Assembly (NCBI RefSeq): GCF_000208745.1
Contig: NC_030858.1
Coordinates: forward strand, 6,194,557-6,258,556
DNA from: Theobroma cacao
Taxonomy: Eukaryota; Streptophyta; Magnoliopsida; Malvales; Malvaceae
Length of the DNA: 64,000 nucleotides
Direction of reading: 5' to 3'
The notes beneath the pieces are model-generated. The model worked only from the letters and a program-made list of their open reading frames with translations, was not told the DNA's origin and searched no databases. Positions 35,533 through 48,500 of the stretch are shown here, one piece after another. Within the stretch, counting starts at the first letter, position 1; each line of letters opens with the position of its first letter. Made by a program: the position numbers and the translations under genes.

Positions 35533-36829
35533 GGGAGATCAAGACGTGAGTCATGTCTTGTGACTCATTTTGCTAAGTGGACCGTATATGCGATGCAATG
35601 GTGGTACTACATCAACTGCTTCAGCTGTAGGGATAGTCAATTAGAGGCCGGTTACCCAGGGGAAAAGAAAGACAGGATCCGGTTGAGTTTTAGACTAAGA
35701 TCCAATATCAGAATTGCTAGACCCATGGATCAAATTATAGCCCAATCGTGTACTTTCCTGTTTGCATTTGAATGGTTCCAACTTTGACAAAAGCAAAGAA
35801 TGGAATGATTCAATTTCATCCATACATCAAATAATTGAAGCATTGAGGCATTAAAGGCTCTTACCAAACAGAAAGGCACATAATTTCTGGATAGAAGTAG
35901 ATTAGGTCCACTAAGTTAAAATGAGTAAATGGCAATACGCCAGTGTGTTGAAGATTACAGGTCTCCCTATCTCGTATGGAGTTCAACAATAGAACTAATT
36001 ATTTCCAAAACTATATCAATTGAGTCGATTTTGATTAAATCTTGTAAATTTTTCTTTCAACTAAAGATTTAATCATAGGAAGTGAAAAGATTAGAGTGAT
36101 CAAGACTTAAGACTAGGTTGAAAATTAGCTTCCCATTGTCCTTCTACAATCTCCAAAGTCCAAAACGTCCTACCTACCACCATAGTAGGACACCCAATTT
36201 AATGCTTGGAAAAGGAAAGAAGTACTAAAAATAAACAAATAAAGAAAATTGGTAAGTTGGATTATTAAGTAAGAGTTTTAGATATTTACATCATCATGTG
36301 TTACGAAATATAATGATATTCTTAAATAAAAAAAAATATCTTTTGAAAAATATTTTTTATTTAAATTAAATTTTTATTTTAAAAAAATTATATATTAATC
36401 AATAAGTTAAATATTCAGTTGTTATCAACTAATTTAATTTTTTATTTAAATTCTTGATATTTTCTACATCGTGTAAAACAAAATATTGCTTGAATTCATC
36501 TTCAAACGCAGAGCATATGCAACATATTTATATACGTCCAAATCAACATCTAAATGTTTTTTGTTATCCTTGTTTGGAGGTGGGGTTCACGCATTTCATG
36601 ATCTCCACATGCAGTTTTTTTTTTTTTTAAGAGATAAAAGAGAATTGTTAAAAATTTAAAATGAATTATAATCATAAAAAAATGTCCTTACAAAATCTAG
36701 GACAATCCTCTACCCAAACACAGTATCTTCTGCAAGTCGATCAGCAGCCTTGTTCCCGTCAGGCCTCACATGTTCCAGTCAGCACCTTCTAAAACCCCTC
36801 ACTCTCTCTCCCTAGCTTCCTTAATAACA
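35533..36829. other. 3' region and intergenic DNA
   Basis: Untranslated sequence of the EGF-like gene followed by AT-rich intergenic DNA. The open frame at 35560-35787 has no protein features and sits just behind the stop codon, so it is probably 3' untranslated. Confidence 0.5.
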
Positions 36830-37300
36830 GCACCAGATAAGACAAATCTATAGTTGTTGAGTTGATCACCTTCCACCACGATACATGTGAATCCCATGCT
36901 GTTTAGCAAATTCTAGTTCTGTGTCCGTAGCAATGGCTTCAATAACCAAAGGAACTACCTCCATCGTTAGTTCGCATAAAAAGTACCTAGCTCGAACCCT
37001 TCCTCGTCACGAATTATCACACCCAAACCACCTGACCTGTTAGCTAAATCAACAGCCCCATCAGAACTAACTTTGACCATACCTTGTGGAGGGCGTTTCC
37101 ATTTGTCCACTAAAGAAACCATCGGACTTTGCTTCAGCGCTAGCTGGTATTCTTCAACATGGCTTCTTGGAAAATCACCCATAGGCAATAGCCTCTGGGC
37201 CCCTCGATTGTCCTCTCTGAAGCCCTGTTTTTCTAGAACCCTATTGGCCCACGTGGTAATTATAAATAGTCCGAAATACTTCTCATCTGTCTTGTTAGAT
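36830..37300 (-). pseudogene. LINE-derived RNase H remnant
   Basis: Minus-strand reading gives a tether region (WANRVLEKQGFRED, HVEEYQLALKQ) and then the RNase H-like core KWKRPPQGMVKVSSDGAV with GGLGVIIRDEEG, the usual C-terminal domain of plant non-LTR retrotransposons. A stop after FYAN and frame changes before IEAIATDTELEFAKQHG and VVEGDQLNN show it is broken. No reverse transcriptase remains nearby. Confidence 0.75.
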
Positions 37301-40300
37301 GTCCTTGAAATCTTATCCTCTGTGGAGAAAGCGTTGCAAACAGGTCAAGTATGTATTAGAGGTATTAAAGGGGAATATTGGAATAATTTTTGAAATATTG
37401 AGTGCTGTGAAAGGTAAAAAAGAATAAGAATAAAATAAGTAGAGAATGTATAAGAAGACTAAAAAGAGAAGTTAGAGGGAGAAGTTTTGAATGAGAATAA
37501 AAGCCGCTTTGAAAGGTTTCTCAAATGAATTGGAAAAGTTATATATATAGTGTAAAAAATTAATAATTACTCAAAAATAAATGTTAATGTACATAATAAA
37601 TAATAGTTTTAATATTAAGTGAACATTATTGTGCTTTTAATATTAAATAATTATTAAAAATTTATTATGTGATTATTAAAATAATACTTTTTATGATTAT
37701 TAATAACATAATGAGAATTATAAATGGAAGAGATATGCAGTGTATGTGAACAAATATAAAAGAAGAAGATAAGAAAGAAAAATATTTATATTTTAAAAAA
37801 ATAAAAAAAATTATTTAATTATCTTTACATCTGTACTATCAAGTCAAATTTTTGAAAACATTTTAAGATGAAAGTAACTCATAAACTTGTCACGCATTTT
37901 AGATTTCTTTCACCGTTATTTGTATGAAATGATTATTTTACGTAAAGTAGTATTTTATTTATTTTAATTATTTTGTGTGAAGTAAAACTTTATTTATAAT
38001 GATTATTGACATTATTCTTTATATAATATTATATAATAAAATAATTTTTTTAAAAATAAATATTAATCAAAATCGAACTATTTATCTTTGTAAGAGCTGT
38101 GTTAAATTCTCGTTTGGTAGGAGGAATGTTGAGTACGTTCCTCAAAATGTAAGCGGGTAAGTAATATACCCATGTTCGGTATGTTTTGCGTTTCTAAAAA
38201 GGTAACATTTTTCTGGATATCACTTCTCAACCTTGCTCGTGGTAAAATTACTTCTTCAGTACTTAAGAAAATAATTAATTTTTTTAAACTAAAATGCCCA
38301 ACATCTCTAATTTTACCGTCTCTTTCCGGCATTTTCTCTCATCTCATTCTCTCACCAATCATCTGATATTCAGTCTCTCTCTTTTAGAACCCATTTTCGG
38401 TGGTCGGTTGCTAACGTCGGCCGCCGTCGCTATCGGTGCAACCGAAAAAAAACACTTTTCTCCTCTATCTTTAATCGATTTAGTTTTTCCTCAAATCATA
38501 TTTTTTTCTTTTTCTTTTTCCAAAAACACTTAGATCTAGCCACCGATTGGTGAAAATCGTCGTTGTAGAAACAGTTTCTTCTTCCTCTCCTTTCCCTCTT
38601 TCTTTTGATCAGCTCACTTCTTAGGAAAATGAGACGAAAGGAAGAAAAAGGGAGGAACTGATAGAGGGGAACAAAAAAGGAAACATATCAGTATGTCACC
38701 GACAACGATCGACAGGGGAAAAGGGAAAAGAAAAACAAAGAAAAAAAAAGGAAAAAGAGAGGCAGAATAAACTTGCTCGTAACGAAAGGAAGTGGAAAAA
38801 GAGGGTAGCATTTAGTCAAAGAAGAAAAAGAAATAAGAGGGGAGATGGCGGCTAAGGTTGGTGAGAGGATCTTAAATTAATTTAATTATAACAAAATAAA
38901 AATCTCATTTAATTCTTTAAAACTAACTAATTTAATTATAAAAGGTTTCAAACTTGTATTTTGATATATGTATAGATAATTTAAAAAATTCACGACACAT
39001 TTTTAATAGACTGCTTATCATCCAAGTAATCACTTTCCCAGTGCAATAATTCTGGGTTGAGCTATACCTCTGCAGATTTAGGGCATGCAAAAACTGTTAT
39101 TAAACTTGCTCCGCACCGTGAACAAATCGGAGAGACTTCCATTTTTGGCTTTGCTAAGTTTCCAAACACTGGCAAAATTCCATGTCAAACTCTCCACGCA
39201 GACACCTTTATCTTACTCTGTACATTAAGTTTCCACAGTTTATTCCACGTGGTTTTCTCTAGCGTTCTACCTCTCGTCTCTCCTATGTCCCTGTCCTTTC
39301 TGGTTACGCCCTGTGCTTCTTGCCTCGTTTGTTACTATATATGCATTAACAGTTTATAGCCACTATGAACTGTGTAATTGCCACATTTATCATAATGCCA
39401 GACCAGTGTATATATCAGCAGATTGTAACCTACTCAATGGTAGTGCACAAATGGTCTCCCCATCATCTTTGGTCAAAATTTGGTAAATACTTTCTCGTCT
39501 TGAATGACATAGATTGTTTGTCGATAAGCTCCTACAGCTTTTGGTTCTATGTCTATATCACCGGATACAAATGGATGGTCGAAAGGATTCTTTCTTTGGC
39601 ATCCATCTATCTTGTCAGATTGGAATTGATATCGGCCATGCTCAACTCGCCACCGTGTTCCTTACTGAATAACTGCCTTAACTTCCCAACATATCGTGTT
39701 CGAAGGTTTGACTATGGTGGCTAAGCTTTATATCATATGAGTTTGCAGCTCCAATTTTTGTTGTGGGGTCGCCATAAAATGGCACAATTAATGGCTTCAC
39801 CAAACAACCCAGCTGTCATCACAAAAAAGACTTCGTGCCATGCCAATGAAAAGGAGTCCTCACGTTCCCATGTCTGGCAAACAAGGATGATAGAATTTTG
39901 AGAAATAAAAGGAAAGAAAAAAAAAGTCTTTCTCATTTTAATAATAGGAGTATTGTAATTGTTAATTTTCCACATACCAACTTTATAAGTACTATAATTT
40001 GTCAATTGAGTTTATTTGGGTCTCCCAAATCTTCCATGATTATGCGACCAAAATCAAGAAAGTTACAATGAGTAATGCACAAGAATACAAAAGGTCATAA
40101 TCCGTTTTACCTAACAAGAGAAATCACTTTTTGTCTAATGAGGCAATTATATAATTCTCAACAAGAGAAAGAATTCTCAATGGCCGTTTTACCTTGATTA
40201 ATTTGTCATGTTAAGTTATATGGGCGACCATCGGTTTAAGGAAAACTTATCAACACGAAACATCTTGAAAGTCTTTTGTCCTGCAGACAGGTCTTCTAGT

Positions 40301-42120
40301 CTTGGTCTGCTTAGCTATTACTTATTTATTTATTTATTTTTATGTTTATGAATTATGATTCAACTCTGAATGGGACAATGGGTAAGTCCACAAGATTCCA
40401 TCATATACCCTTGTAGGTTTGATAGCAGAAATAAACAAATATTTTAAGCAATTAAAAAGAAATAAAGTAGACTTAATTTTTTTTGAGCTCAAAAATCAAA
40501 TATAGAGTCACTGGCAGTCAACACGAAGGACCCAATGCATCGAGCAATTAGGTAAACAAGAAATTCATGTTTTGGCATAAATTTCTAGGTGATCATGCAA
40601 ATATAGTTGTTTAATTTAGGTGGAACTAAAACCGTCTCAAAAATTTAATGCAGGTTTCCCAACCCATTCAGAGTCCCAATTGTTGGTTGCATGCGATATC
40701 ACTTGTCTCTTTTAATTATGAAATCGAATAATTAAACTGCTTCATCAGGAGATTGGTTTTTTTCATTACTGTCTCATTAATTGAGATCGGCTATAACAGA
40801 TTTTCTGCATGCGAAAGGTAATGGAAGGTTTTCTAGGGATTTGCTTCTTCAAAACCCTCACATGAAAGCTACCTCACCTTCTAGAGATTTTTTTTGGGGG
40901 GGGAGGGGGTAAGCAGTATTTCATGAAGTCATGATAGTACGGCTTAACAGGGATTTTAAGTTACAAATTGCTTCTTTTAATAATTACTAGTCATAAACCA
41001 TTTTAGTGAGGTCATTTAATAGTTAATTATATGCAAAAAGAAACTCAAATCTTTTATCATTTCAACAATTTATACGTAAATTACAAATTTATGATTAAAA
41101 TTAAGTGTATGCCATCTCATTATTTTGGGGAAAAATATGAATAATTGAATACATTGTTTTGTAATTGCTAATCTTCATATATCATTGCAATCATGTATAT
41201 AATTGTACAATTTTTAATACTTTTCTCTTTGCTTTTCTTATAGTGGCTATTCATTTGATTTATAAATGTGACATTTAATTCTTACTTTTACAATCATTAA
41301 GAAAACTAATAGTTAGATAATTAAATTTAATATATATATATAAAGTGTTTATAGATTTTGGCAAAATGGAGGCTAACTCACATTGCATTTTTCTAGTTTA
41401 TGTATGAATTAAAGACTTTCCAATTCTTTAGGTATCACAAATACAATGAACCCTATTTTACTAAAATTTTCAATTTAGTGTAATTAAATCTAATTTATAA
41501 ATTGGATTGTTTTGATTAAACTTGTACAATAGTTCACTGCCTTAGTAAACTAACTAAGAGTATAATATTCAGATGCATATCTAAACAAAGCTTAAAGATC
41601 TCTTGTGTTTACTTTTTAATTTATTCATTTTCCATGTTTCTCTGCAATTTTCCACAAATGTAAAGATATTCAATTCAATTTATTCATGAGAGAAACCAAA
41701 TAGAATAACAAATTCACATTACCTTAGTACTAGTTAGCAGTTACTTACTATTGCACACAGTTTGGAAAAAGCTGTAAAGGGTAAACTTTTACTTGATAAA
41801 AAGAAAGAAAAAGAGGAAAAATAAAATTAAAAAAGAAATGGTTTCGTTGCAAAAATAGAAAGAAGTTAAACAACTCCTTTGGTATTGCCTTGTTCATCTG
41901 CCGGTGAACAGTATTGAGAAATTCTCCCTTTCCCCAACCGTTTCGATTTCAAACCATCAGGCATTAATTTGGAGCCGCACTCGCAGGTCTACAAACCGAA
42001 ACCCAATCAGTTCTATCTTCATCGACTACGTGTGTAGTCCCCAGCTAATGACCTCATCAAATCAAGGATTATGCCTTTAAAATGACACCTGTCACAATCT
42101 AAGAGCGAGTATCAACGTCT
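37301..42120. other. Gene-poor intergenic region upstream of ABCG32
   Basis: About 4.8 kb without a supportable gene. 37400-38100 is AT-rich. 38390-38880 is purine/pyrimidine-skewed with a small GC-rich island (gtcggccgccgtcgc near 38417). 39057-39724 has open frames without recognisable motifs, and a G homopolymer stretch lies near 40894-40910. The right end is the ABCG32 promoter. Confidence 0.45.
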
Positions 42121-42536
42121 TATATACTCGACGGGTTGTCCCGCCATTTTATAATTGTCTTTCCCGCGGCTATTAATGAGCCTTCCCTGCCCAACTTTAA
42201 CGTATCCAACGGATTCAGAGAGAGAGAAAAAAAGAAGAGAGCAAAAGAGAAAAGAGAAAATGAAAGCAAACTACAATTATGTTTAGTCGAAAACAGATTC
42301 AGAACCAACAAGACTAAAATGTAGTACAACAGAGAGGGAAAAATTAAAGAAAAGAAAAGAAAAACCGCCATAAATGCAAAGCTCAACTACCCATCTAGAA
42401 GACCATAAGCTCTTTCTTCACTTACAAAAACACTCAGCCACATTTCCAAATCTCATAGCCAACTGTCTCTTTTTCTCTCTCTTTTAAACTCTAGGGTTTC
42501 TTTTGTCTTTCTTTTTAGATCTTTGATCGGAGGGAA
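42121..42536 (+). promoter_or_regulatory. Putative ABCG32 proximal promoter and leader
   Basis: tatatact at 42121 could be a TATA-type element. The final bases before the start codon are CT-rich (ctgtctctttttctctctct, 42463-42482), as in many plant leaders, followed by a purine-rich context ending gggaaATG. Confidence 0.4.
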
Positions 42537-45500
42537 ATGTGGAACTCGGCGGAGAACGTGTTCTCCAGGTCGGCGTCGTTCAGGGAGGAGGACGATGATG
42601 AGGAGGCGCTGAGGTGGGCGGCGTTGGAGAGGCTGCCGACGTACGCCCGAGTTCGAAGGGGAATATTCAGGAACATGGTTGGTGACTCCAAAGAAGTCGA
42701 TGTGAGCGAGCTCGAGTCGACAGACCGGAGGCTTTTACTCGAACGGCTCGTTAACTCTGTTGATGATGATCCTGAACGGTTCTTTGATCGAATGAGGAAG
42801 CGATTCGACGCGTAATGCTGGCTGCTCTATGATTTTCTTGATTTTTTTTAAATGTTACTATAAGTTTTAAAAATAAAAGAACAAAGAGAATTTCTGCTTT
42901 CTTTTGATAACAGAATATGGACAAGGATGGAAAATCAAGATTTCTGGATTTTTGCGCTTTTTTTTTTTTTTTTAAATCTGACGATAGTTTGACCGTACGG
43001 TTTGGTTGAGCTAATCTATTAACGTAATACTAACAGTTTAGTAATTGGAAACAAAAGCTCGTTTTCCATAAGTGATGAATTCTATTCGAATTTGAAATCT
43101 GTCGCCATTTTTATTTCTCAAGAAGATTCGGTGCACAACTCTGTAATAATTGACATTTTGCCGTGGAATAATTTGCTAGAATTGACATTTTTACTGAGAA
43201 TAATTTCGCATTTTATTTTGATTTTCTTGGTTGAGGTTGTTTTTCTGTTATTTTCTCCCCCTCACTCTTGCTTAATTAAAATTTGCTCTGGTTTATTGTG
43301 TTTACAGAGTAGATTTGGAATTCCCGAAGATTGAGGTGCGGTTTCAGAATCTAACCGTTGAATCTTTTGTCCATGTTGGGAGCAGAGCATTACCAACCAT
43401 TCCTAATTTTATTTTTAACATGACTGAGGTAAAATTTGAAACAATTAATCCCTTTCAAAATGCACCAACTTTTAGATAGAAGCTATTTTCCTAATAGCCG
43501 TGCTAATTTTAACGTCAAACTTTTTAAACTGTGGTTACAGGCACTTTTAAGACAATTGCGTATATATCAAGGAAGGAGAAGCAAGTTGACTATATTAGAC
43601 GAATGTAGTGGGATTATAAGGCCTTCAAGGTGTGTATGACTGAGTGTTTACGATTTACCCAATGGGTTGAGTATGTGAAGTATAACATAATTTATTACTA
43701 TGACACTTTGCAGATTAACGCTACTATTGGGTCCTCCAAGCTCTGGAAAGACGACGTTACTGTTGGCTCTAGCTGGACGCCTTGGCACTCATTTGCAGGT
43801 ATTTGGATACTTGGCAGATTCTATTGGACTTGTGGTTTTTTGTTTTTTTTTTTTTTGGGCCAGATATTGGACTTGTCGTTTGTTCGAATTATTTTGGCCA
43901 ATATTGGAGACCTAGGCCTGAAAGGAGGGGAAAATAAAAAGAAAAAACGGAAGTCTATTTGCATTTTCTACTGTTTACGTTGTTAAGAATTAATAAGATA
44001 GTAGAATGGTAGTCAGTGAAACGGGTACAAAGGTTTGTCTTAATGGATCTCTGTCATTAAGTGGGCTCAGGATTTGTCCTTTTGAACCGCACATATATTC
44101 GTTAATTAACATTAGGAATCGGAAATAAATCATTTGGTAAGAATGGAGCTAAAATTCCACTTAGCTGGATGCCACTCCCACTTAACTGGACATAATTGGT
44201 GATACCATTAAAGTATAAAACTCTCCACGATTTAATAAGACCTTTAGCTAGTAATTCCATCTGTGATTCCTTTCTCGTTATTTATTGCATTTTCATTGCT
44301 TTGAAGATGTCAGGGAAAATTACCTATAATGGACATGGACTAAAGGAATTTGTTCCTCCAAGGACGTCTGCTTATGTCAGTCAACAGGACTGGCATGTGG
44401 CAGAAATGACTGTGAGGGAAACTCTTGAATTTGCAGGACGGTGTCAAGGTGTTGGATCTAAACATGGTAAGCATTGAGAAATCATCTTTATGTCCATAAG
44501 TCATTATTCCTCATCGCTTACTTATGCATACTTGCAAAAGATATGCTTTTGGAACTTGCAAGAAGAGAAAAGAATGCTGGGATAAAACCTGATGAAGATC
44601 TTGATATCTTTATGAAGGTAAGTGAGATGTGTTGCCAATTTTACATGGGTTGTTATTTGTTCATCCTATTAGTTCATTACAGCTAAGAGTTAATAATGGT
44701 GACACTTGTTATTTCTAGTCACTAGCTTTGGGGGGAAAGGAGACAAGCCTCGTGGTAGAATACATCATGAAGGTATTCTCTAGATGCTGATCACTCATCG
44801 ATGCACATCCCATTGTGATGTCATATAGTTTTTTTTTCCTCAATCAAAGATAAAGATTTTATTAAGTATCAAGAATCTGATACAATATCCTGGTATAACC
44901 AAGTAACAAGGAAGACATGAATAAATGACACATTTTTCTTACTAACTCTACTTCAAGTAGACCTATGTTTCACCTAGCTCTTAAACCATTGAAAGCAATT
45001 AAGCAAGTTTTATGTTGTATGTTAATGGTGTTTATGTATGACGTGTATAACTGTATTATTAGTTCCAAAAATTTTTCATGGAAGAAATCAGTTGTATAGC
45101 TTTTTGTGGATGAGCTTTATGAAAATCTAAATTGCTATGTGCTTGATATTCTGAATACCATCTGGTTATTGAAAACTTCAGCTAAGAAGTGGGTCTTCTT
45201 TTGAAGTTATTTAAAAAATAAAACAGAAGAAAAAGGAAAATCTGGAAGCAGGAAACCATCTTCGCTATATGATATGTTTCACCACAATTCGTCCACTACA
45301 TTCTCATTTTGTAGACTGATCCTGTATCTGCTTCTTCCCTGCGATAGTATTCAATAACCTTATTCATGTGGTATTTGTAGGTTCTGTCTAAATTTTCAGC
45401 AATTGGTTTTCCATTTCAAGCAGCTTTAACTACTCTGTATGCTGCTTGGTTAGCTTTAGGGAAAATAGCCAAAAACAAATTTGAAAGTTTAAAGATGCTT

Positions 45501-48500
45501 GAAGAATTTTAATTAAGAAAGGCTGTTTATAGTTAGATGTAAATCATATTAAGGGAGTTGAATGGATGGGCCAAGGCTAGTTTCTGCAAATTGAAATGTT
45601 GAATTACATCTCAAGTAGAGGCATGAAACAGCAAAGGTTAGGGTTTATATGAATTAACCTGTTAAATTAACTGATTGGTCCTGTTACTGCCATAGGAAGA
45701 GGGTCCTTTTCAGAAAATCTGTTTAATGGTAGTATATAGTAGCTACGCTTACTTCTTAACGATTCTTCTGAAGCACTAAAATTCATCTGACAAAGATTTT
45801 AGGGCTGGACATCTGTGCTGACACATTGGTGGGAGATGAAATGCTTAAAGGGATATCAGGAGGCCAGAAAAAGCGGCTTACAACAGGTTTATGCAATGTT
45901 CTTTTTTCTTCTTGCTGACTAAGAACCTGTTTGCTTCTCATTCATGCTGATTTGGCAGAAATGTTCTTTCAGGTGAATTACTAGTTGGCCCAGCTAGGGT
46001 GTTGTTCATGGATGAGATATCAAATGGGCTTGATAGTTCTACTACTTATCAAATTATTAGATATCTGAGACATTCTACTTGTGCACTTGATGGGACTACT
46101 GTAATTTCTCTGCTTCAACCAGCCCCCGAAACTTATGAGTTGTTTGATGATGTTATACTTTTATGTGAGGGCCAGCTTGTATACCAGGGGCCTCGTGAAG
46201 CTGCCCTTGATTTCTTTGCTTTTATGGGATTTAGTTGTCCTGAAAGAAAGAATGTGGCAGACTTTTTGCAAGAGGTATGGGGCCTAGAACTTGTTTTGTG
46301 AGCATATAATCTATGGTATTTTATTTGCTCTTGTTTTCTGCACACAGGTTTTGTCAAAGAAGGATCAAGAGCAGTATTGGTCTGTTCCTTTCCGGCCCTA
46401 CCGTTACATTCCTCCAGGAAAATTTGCTGAAGCTTTCCGCTCCTATCAAGCTGGGAAGAATTTGCATGAGGAACTAAGCATTCCATTTGATAGGCGTTAT
46501 AACCATCCAGCAGCACTGTCAACTTCTCGTTATGGCATGAAGAGGATTGCACTTCTTAAGACCAGCTTTGACTGGCAGATGCTATTGATGAAACGGAATT
46601 CATTTATCTATGTTTTTAAATTTATTCAGGTGAGTACTGAAATTTTCATCTTTCAAAATAGTAGCACACTTCTAGTGATTGATTTATGTTAAGTTAGGAG
46701 TATTGATCTATTAGATCAGTTTGTTTTGTTTTTATCTTCCTGTGATGCCAACTCATTTCAGAACTGAAATTCAATTGAGATTTAATCTGATTTATTAATA
46801 TTGTCTTTTGTTTGCCAGCTTCTTATTGTTGCCTTAATCACAATGAGCGTTTTTATGCGGACAGCACTGCATCATAATACAATTGATGATGGAGGATTGT
46901 ATCTAGGGGCACTGTACTTTTCCATGGTCATTATTCTTTTTAATGGATTTACTGAGGTTTCAATGTTGGTGGCCAAACTTCCAGTTCTTTACAAGCATAG
47001 GGATTTGCATTTCTATCCAAGCTGGGCTTATACAATTCCTTCTTGGGTGCTAAGTATTCCAACTTCCCTCTATGAGTCTGGTTTCTGGGTGGCAGTAACA
47101 TACTACGTGATTGGTTATGATCCTAACATCACCAGGTGATTTTGCTTTCAATGAATATTGGCATTTGTTTTGGCAGTTTTGTGATTCAATATGTCATTTT
47201 AATTCTAAACTTTGCAGATTTCTTCGGCAGTTCTTGTTGTATTTCTGTCTGCACCAGATGTCTATAGCTCTTTTCCGAGTGATAGGATCCTTGGGCAGAA
47301 ATATGATCGTTGCCAACACCTTTGGATCGTTTGCTATGTTGGTAGTCATGGCTCTTGGAGGCTATATCATTTCAAGAGGTTAGACAGCCATGTTTGCCAT
47401 GTATATTTTTTAATAATTGGTGATGCTATATGATTATTTACTCTTCCTCAATCTGACAGATCATATCCCTAGCTGGTGGATCTGGGGTTATTGGGTTTCC
47501 CCTTTGATGTATGCTCAAAATGCAGCTTCTGTCAATGAATTCCTCGGGAATTCCTGGGATAAGGTAACATCATTAAGTATTATTTATTGCATTTTGCTTT
47601 TTAATCATTTGAGTGGCTGCGGGATGTTCTGTTCAATTTGTCATCAAGTGGAAATAGTAATGATGTCTGGAGAAGAATAAAATCAACAGAAATAATGGTT
47701 GAGCAATTGTTGATAGTAAACATTTTCATGTTGAGTTTGAACTTTTATTCTTGTGATTAATGGGTCAGTTAGAGGTGCACTTTTCACTTTTTAGTTCTTT
47801 CAACATTATAATGTTATGGTGATGTCATGACTCATGACCATACATGCCTGAGCTCGTGGCAACTGAGCACTCCATCTATTTATTTAGCGAGCCTTAAGCT
47901 TTGTAGCTTGATGCTTGTGTGTCATTCTTACAGTCTGACCCTCGTTGAGCTCCTGGTTCAGTCACGTGTGAATCATGTTGTCTGACTATGAGATGATTCA
48001 AGTTGGAATTTGGGTTGAATTTCAATTCAGTAGATTGACTGTGGAGATAAGCAACAAAAAGTTGTTTCTAAAATTGAGTTACAAGTTTCAACATTCTTGG
48101 TTTTATGTTGAAACTCACTGTACTTTATTTCCTGGCTTGTAGAATGCTGGAAACTACACTAACTTCTCATTGGGTGAAGCACTGTTGAGAGCACGCAGTT
48201 ATTTTCCAGAGAGCTACTGGTATTGGATTGGTGTTGGTGCTTTGCTTGGATACACAGTTCTATTAAATATCCTGTTCACTTTCTTTCTGGCTAACCTTAA
48301 ACGTAAGCTATCTTGTTTCTGTTGGAAGTTTGTCAGTTATGAGCTTCCTCTCTTAGCAAAACATTTATAGTACATGGTGTAAATCTAATTAACTTCATTC
48401 CTTTATCTTTTGCTCTAGCTCTGGGGAAGCAACAGGCTGTTTTCTCCAAGGAAGAGCTGCAAGAGAGAGATACGAGAAGGAAAGGTGAAAATGTTATTAC

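Noticed and set aside
38172..38533. Overlapping + strand frames in a pyrimidine-rich block
   Set aside because: Composition-driven frames without motifs, start context or splice support.
39057..39724. Two + strand frames of 100 and 119 residues
   Set aside because: No recognisable domain or family pattern; probably chance openings in non-coding DNA.
42120..42386. 88-residue hydrophobic minus-strand frame before ABCG32
   Set aside because: Antisense of a purine-rich leader region; its Phe/Leu/Ser bias follows from base composition.
46133..46552. 139-residue minus-strand frame
   Set aside because: Antisense of ABCG32 exons 9 and 10.
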